The notes: a model not told the origin generated them from the sequence alone. A stretch of DNA of 53,470 nucleotides from Spirochaetales bacterium (GCA_028282545.1 JANQHT010000022.1:1-53470), one strand, 5' to 3'; counted from the stretch's first letter, positions 16,378 to 25,431 are shown. Program-made: numbers and translations.

Positions 16378-17700
16378 CTATATCTCCCTTTCCAAAGGCC
16401 GCACCCGATCGGCAAATTCCCGAAAACAATCCCTCGCACTACGCCGCACCTCGTTCGGGTCTACAGCCACTACAGTAAAATCGCGCTTCACGACCTCGCC
16501 TGCTGCGATGACGTGCCTGACTTCCGAGGGGGTGGTGTTCAGAACCACCTGCGCGACGGGATCGTTCACAACTGTGAAGCCTGCCGAATCCGGGTCTATC
16601 AGGACGATGTCAGCCCGTTTGCCGGCCTCAATGGAACCGGTAATCGTGCCAAGGCCAAGCGCGGCAGCACCTTCCCGCGTGGCCATACGAAGTGCATCGT
16701 ACGGTGTGCAGGAGAGTGGATCGCGCGTCGTCGCGCGCTGCAGGCCCATAGCCACCTTCATTGTTTCGAACATGTCAGCTGCGTCGTTGCATGCGCCGTC
16801 GGTGCCAAGGCCCACCCGGATTCCGGCACCGCGAACAGCCGGCAGATTAATGACCCCTGAGGCCAGCCGCATGTTGGACAACGGGTTGTGAACGACCGCA
16901 GCATCGGCCGCGGCAACCGTGGCGATATCAGAATCCGATGCGTGGACCATGTGAGCGAGTAATGTGTGTTCATTCAGGCAACCCAACTGTCGAAGCGCAT
17001 CCACCGGCCGTCCGGCAACATCGCCTTGAGACTCCAGAATGTGTGTGCTGATACCAACGCCCAGGGTATTGGCGACTTCGGAGGTTGCCGAAAACTCCTT
17101 CATCGCGGGTGCATCGTGGACAGAAGGGGCAACGGGACCCGGTATGCACAGAAGACGTCTGAGTCGTGACGACGCTTCCAGCGTGGAGTGGATTCTGGTC
17201 AGGTCCTCGGCAGCACCTGGGGGCGGAGCGTAGGCCAGGACGAGCGCGAGAAGTGAGTCGTTCAGGGCCTCAATGGTGCTGTCAATAGATTCAGGGTCGC
17301 GGTTGTTGGATCCAAACTCGCACACACAGGTCGTGCCGTTCTCCAGGAGTTCCAGGTGGGCGAGGGACACCGAATGGAAACGCTCCTCGGGTCCCACATG
17401 CTTGAGAAATCTCTCTCGCGATCTGAACCAGCCTCCCAGGTTGTCAAGCGCACCTACGCCCCGCAGACAGGTCTGGTACATGTGGTGGTGCGCGTTCACA
17501 AGACCGGGGATGGCAATAAGACCGGAGCAATCGATGGTCACCCTTGCGTCCACCCGGGAGATTGTTCGGACAGGGATGACGTCACAGATCTCACTTCCCG
17601 AGATGACAATGGAAACATCCCGGTGAACGACAGGATTCTCCGAGCTCACTGTAACGAGAAAACCGACGTTGTGAAGCAACAAGTCCGGTAATGGGCTCAT
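16378..17700 (-). CDS. amidohydrolase superfamily deaminase (8-oxoguanine deaminase/AtzB-TrzN-like)
   Basis: A 440-residue cytosolic amidohydrolase of the purine/triazine deaminase branch. The N-terminal metal motif is GLVNAHHHMYQ (His71 and His73). Later come a HILESQ segment, HMVHASDSD, and GLGTDGACNDAADMFE with the metal-binding Asp. The HHxYQT-type active-site opening resembles 8-oxoguanine deaminase and hydroxyatrazine hydrolase relatives, which remove ammonia or amines from ring compounds. Translation from ATG 17700 is preferred; in-frame codons upstream run into the divergent TRAP promoter region and lack family similarity. It sits divergently from the TRAP operon and downstream points to tctC. 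The exact ring substrate is not readable. Confidence 0.85.
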   Translation of the reverse strand: MSPLPDLLLHNVGFLVTVSSENPVVHRDVSIVISGSEICDVIPVRTISRVDARVTIDCSGLIAIPGLVNAHHHMYQTCLRGVGALDNLGGWFRSRERFLKHVGPEERFHSVSLAHLELLENGTTCVCEFGSNNRDPESIDSTIEALNDSLLALVLAYAPPPGAAEDLTRIHSTLEASSRLRRLLCIPGPVAPSVHDAPAMKEFSATSEVANTLGVGISTHILESQGDVAGRPVDALRQLGCLNEHTLLAHMVHASDSDIATVAAADAAVVHNPLSNMRLASGVINLPAVRGAGIRVGLGTDGACNDAADMFETMKVAMGLQRATTRDPLSCTPYDALRMATREGAAALGLGTITGSIEAGKRADIVLIDPDSAGFTVVNDPVAQVVLNTTPSEVRHVIAAGEVVKRDFTVVAVDPNEVRRSARDCFREFADRVRPLEREI

Positions 17701-17722
17701 CCACGTCACCCGATCATCTTCA

Positions 17723-17763
17723 TTGACACAGTATATGCGATAGTGTAATATAATTTCAATTAT
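17723..17763 (+). promoter_or_regulatory. TRAP operon promoter with overlapping operator-like site
   Basis: TTGACA at 17723-17728 and TATAAT at 17749-17754 both match consensus hexamers, though the spacer is 20 bases; TAATAT at 17746 would give 17. The -10 runs into AATTTCAATTAT (17752-17763), the 12-mer also found before tctC. A GGAAT/ATTCC inverted repeat follows at about 17774-17787. The overlap suggests repression by a factor blocking RNA polymerase. Confidence 0.5.
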
Positions 17764-17817
17764 CAAAATCGCTGGAATCGATATTCCGGCGTTGTCCGGA
17801 AGGCAGAGGAGGAGACT

Positions 17818-18810
17818 ATGAAGGAGTTTCTGACGTTGGCAATGGTGCTGTTGATGGCGCCGGTCATTGTCTTTAGCGGAGGCAGCAGAGAAGTCGCGGA
17901 AGCCGAAGGGCCGTCACCGGTAACGTTGAAGATGGCTACGGCCTTCACGCTTAGTACACAGCAGGAAGTTGGTGCTCGGATGTTCATTGACAAGGTTGAG
18001 GACCGGCTCGGTGACCGCGTGATTATCAACTATGTTGGAGGACCGGAGGCGATCGACTCGTTTGAGCTGATCGAGGCTGTGCGCAACGGTATCGTGGACA
18101 TTGGAGGGTTGCCTGGGAGTTACTTCCAATCGGTTGTGCCGGAAACCGCGAGCATGTACCTCTCACAGGTGACGCCCGCCGATGAGAGAGCGAACGGAGC
18201 CTACGAAATCTATGAGACTGCGATTGCGGAGCAGGCAAACGCCCACTACCTTGGGCGGTACAACACCAGCTACAAGTTCAATTTCTATGCCATGCCGGAA
18301 ATCAGGGCCATGTCGGATTTCCGGGGGGTGAAATTCAGAATCAGTCCAGTCTACCGTGAGTTCCTGACCGCTCTTGGCGGCACACCGGTTACGATGCCGC
18401 ACAGTGAAGTGTATACCGGTCTGGAACGCGGCCTCGTGGAGGGGATCGGGGTTACCAATTTCGGCGTGATTGAGCGCGGATGGCACGACAGGATCAACTA
18501 TGTCATCGATCCTGCTTTCTACGGCAGCGACCAAGCGATGCTGGTGAATCTCGACACGTGGACTTCATTACCCGAGGACCTCAAGGAGGAACTCACCGCA
18601 ATAATAATGGAGGTGGAGAGTGAAAGCGGACTCGAGCTGCAGAAGATTATCGATCAGGAACGCATCGACCTGGTCGATCAAGGCGTGCAGGTGATCACGA
18701 TCGCAAACCCCGGAGAGTATCTCAAAATTGCCTACGACTCCGCATGGGCGGCCATACTCGAGGCAATCCCGCAGACGGGTGGTCAGCTGAAGGAACTCAT
18801 CACGCGGTAG
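17818..18810 (+). CDS. dctP: TRAP transporter solute-binding protein DctP
   Basis: A 330-residue extracytoplasmic binding protein of the DctP/TRAP family. A short Lys-containing start and hydrophobic core (about residues 1-20) end at FSGGSREVAEAEG, an export signal. The mature part opens VTLKMATAFTLSTQQEVGARMF, and the family's central signature with the substrate-clamping Arg is readable at DFRGVKFRISPVYREFL, followed by SEVYTGLERGLVEGIG. TRAP systems import carboxylates, sulfonates and related acids using ion gradients. AGGAGGAG precedes the ATG. First gene of dctPQM; the divergent gene is an amidohydrolase, so an N-heterocyclic acid or its derivative is one possible ligand. Confidence 0.93.
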   Translation: MKEFLTLAMVLLMAPVIVFSGGSREVAEAEGPSPVTLKMATAFTLSTQQEVGARMFIDKVEDRLGDRVIINYVGGPEAIDSFELIEAVRNGIVDIGGLPGSYFQSVVPETASMYLSQVTPADERANGAYEIYETAIAEQANAHYLGRYNTSYKFNFYAMPEIRAMSDFRGVKFRISPVYREFLTALGGTPVTMPHSEVYTGLERGLVEGIGVTNFGVIERGWHDRINYVIDPAFYGSDQAMLVNLDTWTSLPEDLKEELTAIIMEVESESGLELQKIIDQERIDLVDQGVQVITIANPGEYLKIAYDSAWAAILEAIPQTGGQLKELITR

Positions 18811-18864
18811 TGAGAGTGCTGTGATTTGCCGGGTCAGGTACCTGGCAATAGGTCATAGCGGAGC

Positions 18865-19401
18865 GTGGGAGGAGCCGTCGCATTGTTCCGCAGAGTCTTC
18901 AATTACATCCTTATCGGGACCGGCGCGGTGTCTGCGGTTCTGATCGCATTCATGGCTGTTGTGATCACGTACCAGGTCGCCCTTCGCTCCTTCTTCGGCG
19001 CGACTGTTCTTTGGATAAACGATCTGGTGGAGTATACGTTGCTCTGGTCCACTTTCCTTGGCGCGGCGTTTGTCCTTCGCGAAGAGCGCCACATAGAGAT
19101 GGATTTCTTTGTGTCCAAGCTCGGCGTGAGGAGCAGGGAACTATCGAAGATTCTGAACTCGGCGATTGGCGCCGCAATCTGCGGAGTTCTTGCGGTGTTC
19201 TCGCTCATTACCGTCGTGGACAACTATCGGCGCGGTATCCTCGTCATCAAGACCGTGGAGTTCCCGAAGTACATCGTTCTGATTCCGATTTTCATCGGCA
19301 CAGTGCTTCTAACCGTACAGTTTATGTTGCGCGCGGTGGACCACCGCAAGAAACTACGAGGTCTCGACGGGCGTGACGAGCAGATCATCTACGACCTGTG
19401 A
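18865..19401 (+). CDS. dctQ: TRAP transporter small permease DctQ
   Basis: Up to 178 residues with four hydrophobic helices, the layout of TRAP DctQ subunits. The typical helix-2/3 linker with R-E-E-R-H-I-E-M-D is present (LREERHIEMDFF). DctQ connects the binding protein to the large DctM channel. The frame opens at GTG 18865, but GGGAGGAG at 18868-18874 is placed eight bases before a TTG at 18883, which may be the real start and would drop six residues. The next gene starts nine bases after the stop. Confidence 0.9.
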   Translation: MGGAVALFRRVFNYILIGTGAVSAVLIAFMAVVITYQVALRSFFGATVLWINDLVEYTLLWSTFLGAAFVLREERHIEMDFFVSKLGVRSRELSKILNSAIGAAICGVLAVFSLITVVDNYRRGILVIKTVEFPKYIVLIPIFIGTVLLTVQFMLRAVDHRKKLRGLDGRDEQIIYDL

Positions 19402-19410
19402 GGTTGTCCC

Positions 19411-20721
19411 GTGAGCTGGCTTGGGTATCTGGCACTCCTTGTTGGCGGCGTTCTGGTCCTGTTTGGCATTGGTCTGCCGGTTGCCTTTGCATTTCTGCTG
19501 ACCAATATCGTGGGCAACCTGTTGATCATGGGCTCCGGTTCGCTCCAGCAGCTTGTACTGAGCCTTTACAACAGCCTCGCGAGCTTCGTTCTCGCGCCGG
19601 TACCGCTATTCATCCTGCTTGGCCAGATCATGTTCCACTCCAAAATGGCGTACCGGGCTCTGGATGTGATTGAGATATGGCTTGGCAGGATTCCGGGGCG
19701 CCTCAGCTTCCTGGCCGTTGGCGGAGGAACTGTCTTTGCGAGTTTGTCAGGATCGAGTATGGCGAGCGCGGCCATGCTTGGTTCCACGCTGATCCCGGAC
19801 ATGCAGAGACGCGGCTACAGCAAGGCTATGACCTTGGGGCCAATCCTTGGATCCGGTGGAATTGCCATGATGATCCCTCCCAGTTCGCTCGGGGTCATTC
19901 TGGGTAGTCTCGCGTACATTCCAATCGGTCCGCTACTCATGGCCGGCGTTCTGCCCGGCCTATTGCTGGCGGTGCTGTACGTGATCTATATGCTCATACG
20001 GTTCAAGATCAATCCCGGCCTGGCGCCGCCCTACGACGTGCCAAAGGTCCCGTTACCACGCAAGTTGGTCGATTTTGCCAAGTATGTTCTGCCGCTTGCG
20101 GTGATAATCTTCCTTGTCATTGGTTTGATTATCCTCGGAATAGCTACACCTTCTGAGTCTGCGGCGCTGGGAGCCGTTGGAGCGTTTGTACTGGCTGCTG
20201 TCTATCAAAAGCTTACCTGGGATGTCGTGAAGCAGTCGCTCATCGGGACGTTCCGCACGAGTGCAATGGTCTTGATGATCATCTCCGGCGCCGCGGCATT
20301 CAGTCAGCTTCTGAGCTTCAGTGGTGCGGCGAGGGGCCTTGTGAACTTTGTGCTGGGCTTGAATCTATCTCCCGGCATGATCCTCGGAATGATGATCCTT
20401 GGTCTGATCATTCTGGGGTGTTTCATCGAGCAAACTTCTATGCTGATGATCACAATTCCCATCTACATGCCGTTGGTTGAGGCGCTGGGGTTTAATCAAC
20501 TTTGGTTTGGTATTCTGGTATTGCTGACGCTTGAAATGGCGGCAACATCACCGCCTTTCGGTCTTGTCCTTTTTGTGGTCCGAGGCGTCGCTCCTGAGGG
20601 CACCACCATGGGCGATGTCTACAAAGCGGCCCTGCCATATCTCGGCTGTGATGCTGTTGCCATGGGGCTTCTGATCGCGTTCCCCCAGATAGCTCTGTTC
20701 CTGCCTGGCTTGCTGGGGTGA
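19411..20721 (+). CDS. dctM: TRAP transporter large permease DctM
   Basis: A 436-residue membrane protein with about 12 hydrophobic segments, the standard length for DctM. Family landmarks include VPLFILLGQIMFHSKMAYR near residue 65, GGGTVFASLSGSSMASAAML near 108 and IMMIPPSSLG-type Pro-Pro-Ser near 150. This is the ion-coupled channel of the TRAP transporter. Its GTG start lies nine bases after dctQ with no terminator between. A 133-base gap with its own promoter-like site separates it from the aminotransferase downstream. Confidence 0.94.
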   Translation: MSWLGYLALLVGGVLVLFGIGLPVAFAFLLTNIVGNLLIMGSGSLQQLVLSLYNSLASFVLAPVPLFILLGQIMFHSKMAYRALDVIEIWLGRIPGRLSFLAVGGGTVFASLSGSSMASAAMLGSTLIPDMQRRGYSKAMTLGPILGSGGIAMMIPPSSLGVILGSLAYIPIGPLLMAGVLPGLLLAVLYVIYMLIRFKINPGLAPPYDVPKVPLPRKLVDFAKYVLPLAVIIFLVIGLIILGIATPSESAALGAVGAFVLAAVYQKLTWDVVKQSLIGTFRTSAMVLMIISGAAAFSQLLSFSGAARGLVNFVLGLNLSPGMILGMMILGLIILGCFIEQTSMLMITIPIYMPLVEALGFNQLWFGILVLLTLEMAATSPPFGLVLFVVRGVAPEGTTMGDVYKAALPYLGCDAVAMGLLIAFPQIALFLPGLLG

Positions 20722-20779
20722 AGTCAGTGGATCGTATCTGTATGAGGGTCAAGTGCATGATCGAAAAACAATGGAAGCG

Positions 20780-20822
20780 AATTTCACATGTTGACATCGC
20801 GATGACGAACAACTACGTTGTT
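20780..20822 (+). promoter_or_regulatory. promoter and operator-like region before the class V aminotransferase
   Basis: AATTTCA at 20780-20786 repeats the core seen before tctC and dctP. TTGACA at 20791-20796 is a perfect -35; the -10 seventeen bases later is weak (TACGTT, 20814-20819). It overlaps AACAAC-TAC-GTTGTT (20808-20822), a 6+6 inverted repeat that could be an operator. Confidence 0.4.
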
Positions 20823-20854
20823 GCAGACTTGGCCTGCCATAAGGAGTACAAATT

Positions 20855-21964
20855 GTGAAAAGCGCTATGCATCTCGTTTCCCAGACGTTGCTAATGGGCC
20901 CTGGACCTTCCAACGTCTCCGAGGGTGTCATGAGAGCCCTCGGCCGTCCAACAATCGGTCATCTTGACCCGCGTTTCATAGCTGTGATGGACGAGGTAAC
21001 GTCCATGCTGAGAACCTTGTTTGGCACTGAGAATGAACTGACCATACCGCTTTCAGGCACGGGTTCCGCAGGCATGGAAGCCTGCTTCGTGAATCTGATT
21101 GAACCCGGCGACCGGGTTCTTATTCTGCAGAATGGAGTTTTCGGGGTCCGCATGGCCGACGTGGCGGCTCGCCTGGGCGCAGAGGTGGATGTCGTGGAGT
21201 TCGAATGGGGCCGGCCGGTGACCGTCGCACGTGCAGAAGAAGCGCTTTTCGGAGCGGACTACCGTCTCGTTGGTATTGTACATGCGGAGACGTCCACCGG
21301 TGTGAAGAACCCGGTGCAGGAGATAGGGAATCTGGTAAGGGAAACAGGGGCGCTCTACCTCGTGGACACCGTTACGAGCCTTGGTGGTATTCCCGTTGAC
21401 GTTGACCAATGGGCTGCAGATGCCGTATACAGCGGCACGCAGAAGTGCCTTTCCTGCCCGCCGGGACTTGCTCCGGCGGCTTTCTCAGCGCGGGCACAAG
21501 CAGTTCTGAGGCATCGCTCTTCAAAAGTGCCAAACTGGTATCTGGACCTATCGCTTCTCAGCAGCTACTGGGAAGGCGCGAAGCGTGCGTATCACCACAC
21601 GGCGCCAATCAACATGGTATACGCACTTCATGCCGCGCTCTCCGGACTCCTGGAAGAAGGTGTTGAAGAAGTGCACGCTCGTCATTGCGACGCACACAAC
21701 TATCTGTCCGATCAACTTGAAAAACTCAATCTGGATCTCTTTGTTGAACCGGGCGCGCGGCTGCCCATGCTGAATGCGGTAGCAATACCGTCCGGTGTGG
21801 ACGACGCGGCGGTTCGCTCTCGCCTTCTTTCTGATTTTGGAATTGAGATAGGCGCCGGGCTGGGCCCGCTTGCCGGAAAGATATGGCGGATCGGTTTGAT
21901 GGGTCACACAGCGCGGCGTGCAAACGTGGATCGTCTGATCGCCGCCTTGGGTAAACTTCTATAG
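20855..21964 (+). CDS. class V aminotransferase, alanine/serine/ureidoglycine-glyoxylate type
   Basis: A 369-residue PLP enzyme of the alanine-glyoxylate/serine-pyruvate aminotransferase family. The N-terminal LMGPGPSNVSEGVMRALGRP opening and IGHLDPRF are family hallmarks, and the PLP Lys is Lys197 in YSGTQKCLS. Family members transfer an amino group onto glyoxylate or pyruvate; the ureidoglycine-glyoxylate enzyme of purine breakdown (PucG) belongs here. An AAGGAG box sits eight bases before the GTG at 20855; ATG 20867 is an alternative. The amidohydrolase and malate synthase nearby suggest a route in which glyoxylate is both acceptor and end product, but donor specificity cannot be read from sequence. 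Confidence 0.88.
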   Translation: MKSAMHLVSQTLLMGPGPSNVSEGVMRALGRPTIGHLDPRFIAVMDEVTSMLRTLFGTENELTIPLSGTGSAGMEACFVNLIEPGDRVLILQNGVFGVRMADVAARLGAEVDVVEFEWGRPVTVARAEEALFGADYRLVGIVHAETSTGVKNPVQEIGNLVRETGALYLVDTVTSLGGIPVDVDQWAADAVYSGTQKCLSCPPGLAPAAFSARAQAVLRHRSSKVPNWYLDLSLLSSYWEGAKRAYHHTAPINMVYALHAALSGLLEEGVEEVHARHCDAHNYLSDQLEKLNLDLFVEPGARLPMLNAVAIPSGVDDAAVRSRLLSDFGIEIGAGLGPLAGKIWRIGLMGHTARRANVDRLIAALGKLL

Positions 21965-21998
21965 CGATCCCGGAGCGCCGGTGATCGAGCCCTCTCTT

Positions 21999-22805
21999 CT
22001 ACGTTTCCCCCGAGCCGTCGTATCCCAGGCGTGCGGAGATCGTTGCGGCTAACTCTACAATCGCAGGCCCAATCTCCTGGATACGGGCCGGTGTCATGCG
22101 TGACACAGGCCCGGAGGTGCTCATGGCAGCGACAATCTTGCCGCTGAAGTCACGCAACGGAACCGCCACACAGCGCATGCCCAACTCGCACTCCTCATTG
22201 TCCGTCGCGTAACCACGCTTACGTACGAGTTTCAACTCCCTCATCAACGCTGTCTTGGACGAAATCGTATTAGCTGTAGTTTTTGGCAGTCCGCGTGATT
22301 TGACCAGGTCATCGATCTCTACGGGAGTGTGGTCCAGGAGCAGCGCTTTGCCCACTCCGGTACTGTTCATTGGGGCTATCTTGCCGATGCGCTGCAGAGT
22401 TCGCAGCATGTGGTCCGGCCCCTCAATTACGTCAACATACACGACCAGCATGTCACTCTCTACCGCGAGTGACACGGCTTCGCCCAGCGAGCGAGAAAGC
22501 TCTACCATGTGCGGGTGAACGACATCACGAAACTTGACCTGTTTCCGTACCTGTTCCCCGATGTGGCAGAGCTTCAGTGTGAGAAAGTAGTGTAGTGTAT
22601 CCTCGTTTTGCTGCATGTAGTCGTGATCGATCATCGTCTTCAGGAATCTGAGCACGGTACTCGCGGGCAAATTGACTGCGTTACCGATGTCCTGCAGTCG
22701 CATGGGGCCATCCCCCGCGGCCATGACTTCAATGATTTGAAGCCCTTTGGCAATGGACTGGTTCTGTTTTGTCGATGCTCGCACGTGTTTCGCGGACTTC
22801 GCCAT
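21999..22805 (-). CDS. IclR family transcriptional regulator
   Basis: A 268-residue IclR-type regulator: an N-terminal winged helix (about residues 15-75, with MRLQDIGNAVNLPASTVLRFL as the recognition region) and a C-terminal effector domain with VYVDVIEGPDHMLRTLQRIGK, NSTGVGKALL and GYATDNEECELGMRCVAVPL. The start at 22805 is chosen because GGGGAGCC precedes that ATG closely; a Met 22 codons earlier lacks such a box. IclR proteins often control acetate/glyoxylate and aromatic-acid genes. It is convergent with the aminotransferase and lies downstream of malate synthase on the same strand with 86 bases between, so it probably governs this cluster. Confidence 0.92.
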   Translation of the reverse strand: MAKSAKHVRASTKQNQSIAKGLQIIEVMAAGDGPMRLQDIGNAVNLPASTVLRFLKTMIDHDYMQQNEDTLHYFLTLKLCHIGEQVRKQVKFRDVVHPHMVELSRSLGEAVSLAVESDMLVVYVDVIEGPDHMLRTLQRIGKIAPMNSTGVGKALLLDHTPVEIDDLVKSRGLPKTTANTISSKTALMRELKLVRKRGYATDNEECELGMRCVAVPLRDFSGKIVAAMSTSGPVSRMTPARIQEIGPAIVELAATISARLGYDGSGET

Positions 22806-22891
22806 TTTGGCTCCCCATCGCTCTGCGCCGCCGGCGCTCGGATTCGGCTGGTGTGTTGGTGCCGACTCCAACGATACAGGACGACCGGTTT

Positions 22892-24460
22892 TCAGTCCAG
22901 AAGCCTGTAGGCCGGTACCGTCAGAAATATCTCAAACGTTTCCGACTCCACGAGTGCATCCATGAGGCGAACAGCATCATTAACACGGCCGGAACCGGTG
23001 CCGATCTTCGCGAGTTCCTCGTTTCGAATTGAGCGGTATAGGTCGAGTGTAACTACTCGGCCGTCTTCAAGGGTTGCTCCCTTGTGGACCCACTCCCACA
23101 GCTGGGCGCGGCTTATCTCGCACGTGGCGACATCTTCCATAAGATTGTTGATCGCTGCAGCACCGTTACCGCTAAGCCACGCATCCAGATATCGAATACC
23201 GACGCTCACGTTCAGTCGGACACCACTCTCCGTGACCTTACCTCCGTCTACGACGTAATCTGTAAGAACGGTCGCGTCCGGTTTCACGTCTTCCCGCTGG
23301 CGACTCTTCTGATTGGGAGCGCTTCCCAGAACTCTAACGAACGCCTCTTCGGCGACCGGCACCAGATCAGGGTGGGCAACCCAGGTTCCGTCGAAACCCT
23401 GATCTGCTTCCCGCTTCTTGTCTTCCCGCACCTTGGCGAGCGCGAGTTTTGTTACTCCGGGATCACGACGGTTGGGAATGAACGCCGCCATGCCGCCAAT
23501 CGCGTGTGCCCCCCTTCTGTGGCAGGCGCGCACAAGGAGTTCGGTGTAGGCATGCATGAACGGCACTGTCATCGAAATTTGCGCGCGGTCGGGGAAAACG
23601 ACCTCGGGACGTTTATGGAACGCCTTTATACAGCTGAAAATGTAGTCCCATCTGCCCGCATTCAGTCCGGCCATATGGTCGCGAAGTTCGTAGAGGATTT
23701 CCTCCATCTGATGCGAGGCGTGAATAGTCTCAATAAGCACGGTTGCACGAATGGATCCCTGAGGAATGCCGAGTGTCTCCTGAGCGTGGACAAATACATC
23801 GTTCCAGAGTTTAGCTTCGAGATAGCTCTCCAGCTTGGCCAGATAGAAGTAGGGGCCGCTCCCTCGCTCCAACAGCTCCTTCGCGTTATGAAAGAAGTAA
23901 AGACCAAAGTCAAAAAGGCTGCCTGAAACGGGTGTGTCGTCCACCAGAAAGTGTCTCTCATCAAGGTGCCATCCACGCGGACGTACCAGAAGCGTGGCCG
24001 TCTGTTCAGCAAGCTCGTAGACCTTGCCCCGGGTCTCGTCCTCCAGCCGAATTGTCCTGCGCACCGCATCCATGAGATTAACTTGACCCATGACTTGGTT
24101 CAGCCAAGACGGCGACTGAGCGTCTTCACAGTCTGCCATGAACACCCTGGCTCCGGAATTCAGGGCATTGATTATCATTTTTCGCTCACAGGGTCCGGTG
24201 ATTTCTACCCTTCGGTCCTGGAGATCAGCAGGGGTTGGCGCGACACTCCACTCGGAATCGCGAACCGCTGATGGCTTGTCCGCGAAGCCCATGGCGCCGC
24301 GATTGTCGATCTGAGTTTGTCGCTCCCGGCGGGCGGCGAGAAGCTCCAGCCGCAGTTTGTTAAAGGCGCGGTGGAGGTCAACCAGGAATGCCGAAGCTTC
24401 AGGGGTCAGGACCTTCGGCGCCTCCGGGTGTTCTGTTGTGATCCTATAGCCGCTGTTCAT
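22892..24460 (-). CDS. aceB: malate synthase A
   Basis: A 522-residue malate synthase of the A type (typical length 520-540): glyoxylate + acetyl-CoA + water gives malate + CoA. The TIM-barrel core shows [29 protein letters not shown] (catalytic Arg), [21 protein letters not shown] (Mg-binding Glu), [13 protein letters not shown] (second metal ligand Asp) and the catalytic base Asp later in [21 protein letters not shown] sequence, read here as [14 protein letters not shown]. No isocitrate lyase gene is in the window, so glyoxylate must come from elsewhere or from the adjacent catabolic route. It is divergent from the methyltransferase and followed by the iclR-type gene. Confidence 0.95.
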   Translation of the reverse strand: MNSGYRITTEHPEAPKVLTPEASAFLVDLHRAFNKLRLELLAARRERQTQIDNRGAMGFADKPSAVRDSEWSVAPTPADLQDRRVEITGPCERKMIINALNSGARVFMADCEDAQSPSWLNQVMGQVNLMDAVRRTIRLEDETRGKVYELAEQTATLLVRPRGWHLDERHFLVDDTPVSGSLFDFGLYFFHNAKELLERGSGPYFYLAKLESYLEAKLWNDVFVHAQETLGIPQGSIRATVLIETIHASHQMEEILYELRDHMAGLNAGRWDYIFSCIKAFHKRPEVVFPDRAQISMTVPFMHAYTELLVRACHRRGAHAIGGMAAFIPNRRDPGVTKLALAKVREDKKREADQGFDGTWVAHPDLVPVAEEAFVRVLGSAPNQKSRQREDVKPDATVLTDYVVDGGKVTESGVRLNVSVGIRYLDAWLSGNGAAAINNLMEDVATCEISRAQLWEWVHKGATLEDGRVVTLDLYRSIRNEELAKIGTGSGRVNDAVRLMDALVESETFEIFLTVPAYRLLD

Positions 24461-24490
24461 CTTCTCTCCTCCAGCATTGATCTCTTGTCG

Positions 24491-24533
24491 AATGGAATAT
24501 CACTATATGAAATTACATTCCAATAAGTATAAT
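24491..24533. promoter_or_regulatory. AT-rich divergent promoter/operator region between aceB and the methyltransferase
   Basis: TGGAAT and ATTCCA arms (24492-24497 and 24516-24521) form an inverted repeat with an 18-base spacer that includes TGAAATTA (24508-24515), the reverse of the TAATTTCA core seen before other cluster genes. TATAAT at 24528-24533 could be the plus-strand -10. TGGAAT...ATTCCA half-sites resemble the E. coli IclR box halves, which is suggestive only. Confidence 0.4.
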
Positions 24534-24622
24534 AAACAAGCATCGGTGTTGCGACAATATAAATCCTGGTCGTTGATTGGGCTTTGGTCGATGGCGAAGA
24601 TGTCCCTGGGAGGAAATTGAGA

Positions 24623-25381
24623 ATGAGCAAGTCGGATGTGCAGCGAGAGTTTGGTAACAATGCCGCCTACTACGCAGACTGCGTTACTCATGCCGGAGGG
24701 AAAAGCCTTGCATGGCTCCAAACCCACATCAAACCGGAAGACAACTGGCGCGTCCTCGACATCGCAACCGGAGCCGGTCACACCGCGTTTCTGTTTGCAG
24801 ATTCCGTGTCCACTGTAGTGGCAACGGACATTACGCCAGAGATGCTTGAGCAGACGAGGCGCCTGATACGAGAGCGCGGCCTGCACAACGTGTTGGCTGA
24901 GACTGCGGATGCCGAGGCGCTCCCCTATGATCCTGTCTTATATGATCTGGTCACCTGCAGGATTGCTCCGCACCATTTTGCCGATGTTCCTGCATTCATC
25001 TCCGAATGTTATCGGGTGCTCAAGCCCGGCGGTCTCTTTGCAATGGTGGACAATATAGTACCGGCGGGCCGGGCCGGTGATTACTGCAACGGCTTCGAAA
25101 AAGTCCGAGATCCAAGCCACGTTCGTTGTCTGCCGATGTCCGACTGGAAGACACTGATCGAGGAAGCCGGATTTTACATCACCAGAGACGATACCATTGA
25201 CAAGCTTATCGACTTTGAAACGTGGGCAAGTCGGCACAACCAGAAGACGCGTGAGGCGCTCAGGACGATGCTGCTTGAGGCACCTCCGGAGGCAGCGAGT
25301 TTTCTCAAGCCGGAGGAGATTGACGGGTGCCTCGTGTTCTACCTCACCGAAGGTCTCATTCTGGCGCAGAAAGCTCCCTGA
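24623..25381 (+). CDS. class I SAM-dependent methyltransferase
   Basis: A 252-residue small-molecule-type methyltransferase (UbiE/Methyltransf_11-like). Motif I is VLDIATGAGHTAF near residue 50, followed by VVATDITPEML (acidic residue binding the SAM ribose) and a C-terminal YRVLKPGGLFAMVD strand. GGAGG lies upstream of ATG 24623 with nine bases between. The C-terminal 81 codons are duplicated in inverted orientation at 10544-10789, so this gene forms the right arm of a large inverted repeat. It is the last gene before tRNA-Asn and faces it. Substrate unknown; it does not look like a ubiquinone gene in context. Confidence 0.88.
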   Translation: MSKSDVQREFGNNAAYYADCVTHAGGKSLAWLQTHIKPEDNWRVLDIATGAGHTAFLFADSVSTVVATDITPEMLEQTRRLIRERGLHNVLAETADAEALPYDPVLYDLVTCRIAPHHFADVPAFISECYRVLKPGGLFAMVDNIVPAGRAGDYCNGFEKVRDPSHVRCLPMSDWKTLIEEAGFYITRDDTIDKLIDFETWASRHNQKTREALRTMLLEAPPEAASFLKPEEIDGCLVFYLTEGLILAQKAP

Positions 25382-25431
25382 GTTTCTGACAACTCTTACC
25401 AGGCAGTCGTCTATCGCTCCTTGTTCGTCGC
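25127..25431 (+). repeat. right arm of the 305-bp inverted repeat
   Basis: This is the intact-gene partner of 10494-10798 in opposite orientation, about 96% identical. The arm covers the last 85 codons of the methyltransferase and about 50 bases after its stop. Homology stops abruptly after TCGTCGC on the outer side and before TGTCTGCC on the inner side. Confidence 0.9.
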
